Assembly (NCBI GenBank): GCA_964517355.1
Contig: CAZFCK010000260.1
Location: 1 to 6,473 of the forward strand
Direction of reading: 5' to 3'
Source: CAZFCK01 sp964517355
Lineage (GTDB): Bacteria > Desulfobacterota > Desulfovibrionia > Desulfovibrionales > Desulfovibrionaceae
DNA: 6,473 bases
The translations under genes were made by a program, and so were the position numbers. The notes under the pieces were generated by a model. That model did not search any database. It saw only the letters and a list, made by a program, of their open reading frames with translations, and was not told the origin of the DNA. The stretch's first letter is position 1; each line of letters starts with the position of its first letter. Below, in pieces: positions 1 to 4,028 of this stretch.

Positions 1-4
1 CCAT

Positions 5-35
5 CCGTAAGGCGCGAAACGACCGCGCCTAACGG
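5..35. other. GC-rich hairpin at window start, possible terminator of an upstream gene
   Basis: CCGT (5-8) pairs with ACGG (32-35) and AGGCGCG (10-16) pairs with CGCGCCT (24-30). This gives a 12-pair stem with one A·A mismatch and a 7-base loop. No T-run follows at once; the nearest T-rich stretch starts near 67. The structure is seen directly. A role as terminator of a gene lying left of the window is a guess, because neither side shows the usual U-tract. Confidence 0.4.
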
Positions 36-197
36 CTGCCGCTAACAAAGGGTTTTCCCTCTCGCATTTTCTTTTCATAATGAATTTAGAAACACAGCCT
101 AACCAGATGGATGCATTGCCGCTTCAATGTCCTTTTGCTCTGGCGTTCCATTTCCCGAACGCGGCACATCGCGTGCGTAGGCCCATGGCGCAAGGCG

Positions 198-273
198 CAG
201 TGTCTGTTTGCACGACCATTCAGTAACTGCTTGACAATGCAGTCACTGCATCCTACCTGATAACGAATATTAT
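198..273 (+). promoter_or_regulatory. Promoter/operator region of the TetR-family gene
   Basis: A perfect sigma70-type -35 box TTGACA lies at 231-236. The best -10 at 17 bp spacing is TACCTG (254-259), which is poor. A better -10-like TATTAT (268-273) has no good -35 of its own. Two perfect palindromes of the form CAGTNACTG flank the -35 box, at 221-229 (centre A225) and 240-248 (centre C244). The second extends to a 15 bp palindrome at 237-251 with 7 bp arms. A one-mismatch relative, CAGTGTCTG, lies at 198-206. TetR-family regulators commonly bind such palindromes next to their own promoter, so autoregulation is the natural inference. The exact transcription start cannot be read from the sequence. 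Confidence 0.6.
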
Positions 274-291
274 TCACCTGCGGAGTTGGTA

Positions 292-912
292 ATGGCTAAA
301 AAAGAGCGTCAAGCCTGTGAAAAGGTGGATTCCATTTTATCCGCCACACGCGATTTGTTCGCGGTGCATGGCTTCGACAACACGCCAATCGCTCAAATCG
401 CCGATCAAGCGCGCGTTGCCGGCGGCACTGTCATATATCACTTCAAGACTAAGGAGAATCTGCTTTTCATTCTTTGTCGGCAAATCCTTTACAACCTCTT
501 CAAGGAAATCCGCAACGCGATGAACCAGGCGATTTCGCCGGAACTTGCCATTGAACGTTTCATTTTAGGATACCAGGATTTTGTAAAACAAAATCCCCAA
601 GACTATCTTGTGTTGCTCAACGCTGATCCCTTCCAGCTGCTCGATGTCACGCAACCGGCATATCTCGACCTTAAAATTTATAAATACTGGATAGTCCAGC
701 TCGTGGAAGAAGCCTTGCATCAAGGTATCGAGCAACGTTTGTTTCCCGAGCTTCCCGTGATGGAGACGGCGCAGGTTCTTGTAACCATGATGCACTGCGC
801 GGCGAAAATGCACCTCCTTCCGAACGCCCAGGGCATGAACCTTTATCCCGAAGCATTACGCTTTGCGCAAGCGCGCCTTGCAATTACCATGGATTCTGAT
901 ACGAGAGCATAA
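292..912 (+). CDS. TetR/AcrR-family transcriptional regulator
   Basis: A one-component DNA-binding regulator of 206 residues, normal for the TetR family. The N-terminal part matches the TetR helix-turn-helix: an amphipathic helix 1 (about 12-26, with ILSATRDLFAVHGF), then TPIAQIADQARVAGGTVIYHF at about 31-51, then KTKENLL, the usual start of helix 4. The rest (about 65-206) is a helical ligand-binding and dimerisation domain without recognisable subfamily motifs, so the ligand is unknown. ATG 292 is preferred over the in-frame TTG at 286 because GGAG (282-285) stands 6 bases before it. The MCP gene follows after 40 bp, and tandem palindromes lie upstream. TetR proteins are usually repressors released by a small molecule. 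Here the regulator probably controls its own gene and may control the receptor genes downstream. The family is certain; the regulon is inferred. Confidence 0.93.
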   Translation: MAKKERQACEKVDSILSATRDLFAVHGFDNTPIAQIADQARVAGGTVIYHFKTKENLLFILCRQILYNLFKEIRNAMNQAISPELAIERFILGYQDFVKQNPQDYLVLLNADPFQLLDVTQPAYLDLKIYKYWIVQLVEEALHQGIEQRLFPELPVMETAQVLVTMMHCAAKMHLLPNAQGMNLYPEALRFAQARLAITMDSDTRA

Positions 913-952
913 GCGTTCTCATATTTAGTAATTTAAATTATTGAGGTTTTTC
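913..952 (+). promoter_or_regulatory. AT-rich tetR-MCP spacer with palindrome and RBS
   Basis: This 40 bp gap contains a perfect 12 bp palindrome, TAATTTAAATTA (929-940), directly before the ribosome binding site TGAGG (942-946), which is 6 bases from ATG 953. The RBS decides the start of the MCP against the in-frame TTG at 941, which would overlap it. No GC-rich hairpin or T-run is present, so nothing suggests termination between the two genes. The AT-rich stretch could hold an internal promoter, but no clear -35/-10 pair is visible. Confidence 0.5.
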
Positions 953-2977
953 ATGAAGAACATCAAATTGGGCGTAAAACTCCTCGGCGGGTTCATTGTC
1001 ACCGCGATTATCGCACTGGCCGTGGGGCTGGTGTGCATCAATGTGATCGGGACATTGACAACCCATCTTACCGAAATCGGCGATTACAGGATGCCGAGCA
1101 TGCGCGACATGCTGCGCATCGAATCAGAGGTCAATTCTCTGGCCGCGAATCTGAACCTTTTGCTCAGTCCGTATCTCGATCAGGAACAGCGTGACAAGGA
1201 ATATGAAAATATCGACAAGTCCCGCGAACGCTACCAGGAAGCCTGGAAGGGCTACGAGGCCATGCCCCGCTCCGAAGAGGCCAAGCGCCTGTGGCAGGAG
1301 TATGCGGACGCCAACAATGAATACAAAACATTCAACAACTCCATCATCACTCTCTCCAAGAGCCTGCAGCAGACCGATATTCTCAACCCGGACGAGTTCA
1401 TGCGCAACCTGCAGCAATACCGCGGCGATCATTACAAATTACTCAGCGAGGTGGGCAACTTGCTGCTCACCGGGACCGAGTTCGAGGGCGGGGAGGACCC
1501 CACCGCCTGTAACTTCGGAAAACGCCTCATCAATTTCACCACGACCAACCCAACCCTGCAGAAGCTTGTTCAGGATATTAAGCCGCTTCATATTAAATTC
1601 CATGAAACGGTGAGACGCATCAAGGAATACGCTTCAGGGCTCAACCGACTCAAGGCCACCGAGCTGTACACAAACGAGATGGTGCCCACGGCCGACAAAA
1701 TCTTCACCATGTTGCGAGAAATGCGCGCCGAAGCGCAGAAGTCCGTGGACATCTTCGCTGAGATGAACAACATTGTCCTCGTAAAGCAAGCAGGTTTCAA
1801 GCAAAAAGCCTTCAATGCCCTCTCAAGGTGCGTCGCCAACAATGTGGATGAGACCCTTGCGGCCATCAAGGTTGGCCAGGAAGCTTCCACCGAAGGTAAA
1901 ACCATGGCCTGGGGCGGAATCGCCGTTGGACTGATCCTTGCCATCGGCCTGGGCGTCATATTGTCGCGCAGCATCACCCGCCCCATTCTCAAGGGAGTGG
2001 ATTTCGCGCAGCATATGGCGGAGGGTGATTTCACCAGCGAGCTGGCGATCAACCAGAAGGATGAAATCGGAATCCTGGCCAATGCGCTCAACAACATGGT
2101 GCAAAAACTACGTTCCATTGTCGCAGAGGTGCAATCTGCTTCTGAAAATGTGGCCTCCGGCAGTGAGGAGCTGAGTTCCACGGCCCAGAGCATGTCCCAG
2201 GGCGCCACGGAACAAGCCGCCAACGTTGAAGAGATCTCTTCTTCCGTTGAACAGATGAGCAGCAATATCCGCCAAAACGCGGAAAACGCCCAACAGACCC
2301 AAACCATAGCCCTTCAGGCGGCCCAGGATGCCGAGGCCGGCGGCAAGGCCGTTCTCGAAGCCGTGACCGCCATGAAGCATATCGCTGAAAAGATAACCAT
2401 TATAGAGGAAATCGCCCGGCAGACCAACCTGCTGGCCTTAAACGCGGCCATTGAGGCCGCCCGCGCGGGCGAACACGGCAAAGGATTCGCCGTTGTTGCG
2501 GCCGAAGTGCGCAAACTTGCGGAACGCAGCGGTGGCGCCGCGGCCGAGATCAGCGATCTCTCCTCTTCCACTGTCTCCATTGCGGAACGCGCTGGCGACA
2601 TGCTGACGAAAATGGTCCCCGACATCCGCAAAACAGCCGACCTTGTCCAGGAAATCGCAGCCGCGAGCCATGAGCAGGATGTCGGCGGACAGCAAATCAA
2701 CAAAGCCGTGCAGCAACTCGACCAGGTGGTGCAGCAAAACGCTTCCGCTTCCGAGGAGATGGCTTCCACTTCCGAAGAATTATCCAGCCAGGCGGAAACG
2801 CTCATGAGCACCATGAGCTTCTTCAGGGTCGGCAGCGGACAGCAGCGGCAGACAAGACGCAAAAGAAATGCGCCCAAGGCCTTGCCTCAAACCTTTTCTC
2901 ATGGCAACAAGACAACACAGGGTATCGCCCTCGACATGCAATCCGGCGACACTGACGATGATTTTGAACGTTTTTAA
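953..2977 (+). CDS. Methyl-accepting chemotaxis protein with extracytoplasmic CZB-like zinc site
   Basis: A 674-residue membrane chemoreceptor that would control CheA kinase through CheW. Order of parts: TM1 (about 10-32); an extracytoplasmic region of about 285 residues; TM2 (about 319-337, ending LSRSITRP); HAMP (about 338-391); cytoplasmic four-helix-bundle signalling domain (about 392-624). The hairpin tip includes IARQTNLLALNAAIEAARAG (487-506), followed by the conserved FAVVAAEVRKLAERS. Against E. coli Tsr, recalled and aligned by eye, each arm of the bundle lacks exactly seven residues, which suggests the 34-heptad class rather than 36H. The extracytoplasmic part contains His160, Cys186 in CNFGKRL, His213 and His217; this order and the 27- and 4-residue spacings fit the CZB zinc-binding domain. 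The end, DDDFERF, may be an aromatic-x-x-Phe tether for CheR/CheB. ATG 953 is chosen for its RBS (TGAGG, 942-946). The MCP call is certain; the CZB call is likely; the ligand is inferred. Confidence 0.97.
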   Translation: MKNIKLGVKLLGGFIVTAIIALAVGLVCINVIGTLTTHLTEIGDYRMPSMRDMLRIESEVNSLAANLNLLLSPYLDQEQRDKEYENIDKSRERYQEAWKGYEAMPRSEEAKRLWQEYADANNEYKTFNNSIITLSKSLQQTDILNPDEFMRNLQQYRGDHYKLLSEVGNLLLTGTEFEGGEDPTACNFGKRLINFTTTNPTLQKLVQDIKPLHIKFHETVRRIKEYASGLNRLKATELYTNEMVPTADKIFTMLREMRAEAQKSVDIFAEMNNIVLVKQAGFKQKAFNALSRCVANNVDETLAAIKVGQEASTEGKTMAWGGIAVGLILAIGLGVILSRSITRPILKGVDFAQHMAEGDFTSELAINQKDEIGILANALNNMVQKLRSIVAEVQSASENVASGSEELSSTAQSMSQGATEQAANVEEISSSVEQMSSNIRQNAENAQQTQTIALQAAQDAEAGGKAVLEAVTAMKHIAEKITIIEEIARQTNLLALNAAIEAARAGEHGKGFAVVAAEVRKLAERSGGAAAEISDLSSSTVSIAERAGDMLTKMVPDIRKTADLVQEIAAASHEQDVGGQQINKAVQQLDQVVQQNASASEEMASTSEELSSQAETLMSTMSFFRVGSGQQRQTRRKRNAPKALPQTFSHGNKTTQGIALDMQSGDTDDDFERF

Positions 2978-2980
2978 GGA

Positions 2981-3001
2981 ATTGTCGATCGTAATGACAA
3001 T
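2981..3001 (+). other. Small stem-loop just after the MCP stop codon
   Basis: ATTGTC (2981-2986) pairs with GACAAT (2996-3001) around a 9-base loop, three bases after the MCP stop. The stem is short and AT-rich and no T-run follows, so it is not a convincing terminator. It may be incidental. Confidence 0.2.
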
Positions 3002-3048
3002 GTGTGCCGCACTCTTGCGCGTCGATTTGCTCAAAGCACTGTCCCAAG

Positions 3049-3083
3049 AGGCGTGGCAGGCCAGTATCCTGGAATCCACGCCT
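3049..3083 (+). other. Hairpin in the MCP-cheW spacer, upstream of the cheW RBS
   Basis: AGGCGTGG (3049-3056) and CCACGCCT (3076-3083) form a perfect 8 bp stem. Inside it, CCAG (3061-3064) and CTGG (3069-3072) can form a second 4 bp stem. No T-run follows, so this is not a classical terminator. It ends 13 bases before the cheW ribosome binding site. It could protect or process the message or tune cheW translation relative to the MCP. The structure is seen; the role is inferred. Confidence 0.45.
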
Positions 3084-3096
3084 GCACCCTAGAGTA

Positions 3097-3101
3097 AAGG
3101 A
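3097..3101 (+). promoter_or_regulatory. RBS that favours the second ATG of cheW
   Basis: AAGGA (3097-3101) overlaps the first in-frame ATG (3101) and lies 8 bases before the second ATG (3110). A start at 3101 would leave essentially no spacing, so 3110 is the better initiation codon. Confidence 0.6.
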
Positions 3102-3109
3102 TGAGCGCC

Positions 3110-3613
3110 ATGGACGAGAATTCCGCCGCATTGAATCAATATCTGACCTTCACCCTTGGGGAGGAAATTTTCGCGCTCGATATTTCCTGCGTTCGCGAAA
3201 TCCTGGACGATACCAACATCACCCGTATTCCGCGCACGCCTCCCTCCATGCGGGGCGTGCTCAACGTACGCGGCCACGCTGTGCCGGTGGTGGACCTGCG
3301 ACGCAAATTCGGCATGTCGTCCACGGAAATGACGGTGAACACCTGTGTCATCATCACGGAAGTCACTATTGAGGATGAAATGGCGCAAGTGGGTGCGCTT
3401 GCGGACACGGTTCAGGAAGTTGTGGAAGTCATGCCAGCCAATATCGATCCGCCCCCACAAATGGGAACGGCCATTGATACCCGTTTTATCAAGGGCATGG
3501 CTAAAAAAGACAACAGGTTCATCATCATTCTGGATGTAAACCGCATCTTTTCCACGGAAGAACTTGCCGTTGCGCAATCAACGCAATCGGCGGGCGAACC
3601 GCAAGAAGCCTGA
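3110..3613 (+). CDS. cheW: CheW-type chemotaxis coupling protein
   Basis: A cytoplasmic adaptor that links chemoreceptors to the histidine kinase CheA. The 167-residue product is a single CheW domain of standard length with nothing added. It starts with the usual first strand (YLTFTLGEEIFALDISCVREIL, about 11-32), then IPRTPPSMRGVLNVRGHAVPVVDLR (about 40-64), where Asn52-Val-Arg54-Gly matches the conserved N-L-R-G segment, with the arginine implicated in receptor and CheA contact. It continues with VGALADTVQEVVEV, FIKGMAKKDNRFIIILDVNRIF and a short charged tail. An upstream ATG at 3101 would add three residues, but the RBS sits on it. The gene follows the MCP by 132 bp on the same strand and precedes a strong terminator. 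That suggests a CheW dedicated to, or co-expressed with, this receptor; CheA is not in the window and must come from elsewhere. Confidence 0.96.
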   Translation: MDENSAALNQYLTFTLGEEIFALDISCVREILDDTNITRIPRTPPSMRGVLNVRGHAVPVVDLRRKFGMSSTEMTVNTCVIITEVTIEDEMAQVGALADTVQEVVEVMPANIDPPPQMGTAIDTRFIKGMAKKDNRFIIILDVNRIFSTEELAVAQSTQSAGEPQEA

Positions 3614-3635
3614 TGCCGCACAAGTAATATCCTGT

Positions 3636-3684
3636 CCGGGGGGAAGATCTCTTGAAAAAGGCTCTTCCCCTCGGGTTCTTCCTT
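3636..3684 (+). terminator. Intrinsic terminator after cheW
   Basis: CCGGGGGGAAGA (3636-3647) pairs with TCTTCCCCTCGG (3663-3674) to give a 12-pair stem with one G·T wobble and a 15-base loop. The pyrimidine-rich run GTTCTTCCTT (3675-3684) follows. The stem is strong but the U-tract is interrupted by C, so termination may be partial. It lies 22 bp after the cheW stop and probably ends the tetR-MCP-cheW transcript. Confidence 0.7.
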
Positions 3685-3804
3685 CCCCACCCGTCAAAAA
3701 ATATGCTTGTGCATGCTTCCAATTCATATCGATATCCTGGTGTAAGACGCAAGCACAGCCGTCGCCACCCCTAAGGCCTATCCCCCCTCTACAGGCTGCG
3801 GCTT

Positions 3805-3831
3805 TAGCGCATTTTCGCCTTGAAACAAGGC
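3805..3831. repeat. Copy 1 of a 24 bp direct repeat, with perfect hairpin
   Basis: Positions 3805-3828 are identical to 6417-6440, beginning TAGCGCATTTTCGCC and ending TTGAAACAA. In this copy the repeat runs into GGC, so GCCTTG (3817-3822) and CAAGGC (3826-3831) form a perfect 6 bp stem with an AAA loop. No T-run follows. The two copies flank the GGDEF/TPR gene. A 24 bp exact match within 6.5 kb is far beyond chance. The function is unknown; a dispersed intergenic repeat or a shared gene-end element is possible. Confidence 0.75.
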
Positions 3832-3852
3832 TCTCCCCTGAAAACGATAGAT

Positions 3853-3892
3853 TTTTAACTTCTCGCACTTTCATTTTCTAACGAAGTTAAAA
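3853..3892. promoter_or_regulatory. 10 bp inverted repeat upstream of the GGDEF/TPR gene
   Basis: TTTTAACTTC (3853-3862) is the exact reverse complement of GAAGTTAAAA (3883-3892), with 20 bases between. The arms are AT-rich and no T-run follows, so a terminator is unlikely. A dimeric regulator binding two half-sites about three helical turns apart would fit. The sequence lies about 137 bp before ATG 4029. The protein that would bind is not identified. Confidence 0.4.
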
Positions 3893-4016
3893 GTGATCCC
3901 GTTCATTGCTGCAGTGTGTCGATAGCATGAATAAGCTGAGGTTTCTCCCACATACCGATACGTAAAAGCGCAACGGCCACTTGAGAAAATTTCTAGACTC
4001 TGTTAGGCGAGCGTAT

Positions 4017-4021
4017 GGAGG
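4017..4021 (+). promoter_or_regulatory. Strong RBS fixing the start of the GGDEF/TPR gene
   Basis: GGAGG (4017-4021) stands 7 bases before ATG 4029, an ideal Shine-Dalgarno arrangement. It lies inside the longer reading frame that opens at TTG 3981, so the extra 16 N-terminal residues of that frame are probably not made. Confidence 0.85.
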
Positions 4022-4028
4022 TGCCGCC

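Larger units (their letters stand above)
3685..4028 (+). other. Non-coding region before the GGDEF/TPR gene
   Basis: About 345 bp with no convincing gene. It contains a 10 bp palindrome, ATATCGATAT (3726-3735), and the two repeats listed separately (3805-3831, 3853-3892). A weak flagellar-sigma-like arrangement is visible: TAAGCTGA (3932-3939) and ACCGATAC (3954-3961). Its spacing is 14 rather than the usual 11, so I do not call it a promoter with confidence. The downstream gene presumably has its promoter in this region, since a terminator precedes it. Confidence 0.4.

Noticed and set aside
5..60. Possible tRNA or structured RNA at the window start
   Set aside because: The hairpin at 5-35 stands alone. 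No cloverleaf, anticodon arm or T-loop sequence is visible.
86..277. Small - strand frame (63 codons) upstream of tetR
   Set aside because: It starts at a GTG with no ribosome binding site, shows no recognisable motif, and lies across the promoter and operator palindromes.
1588..2307. Antisense open frame of 239 codons opposite the MCP gene
   Set aside because: The + strand codes for TM2, HAMP and signalling helix there. The antisense product is a serine/alanine-rich mirror with no domain.
3004..3372. A + strand frame of 122 codons overlapping cheW
   Set aside because: It is out of frame with the clear CheW domain, and its translation is Arg/His-rich without a motif.
3932..3961. Flagellar-sigma (sigma28) promoter before the GGDEF/TPR gene
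   Set aside because: The two boxes resemble the consensus only partly and are three bases too far apart. I mention it in the non-coding entry but do not call it.
3981..4028. TTG start giving 16 extra residues on the GGDEF/TPR protein
   Set aside because: No RBS precedes the TTG, whereas GGAGG lies 7 bases before ATG 4029.
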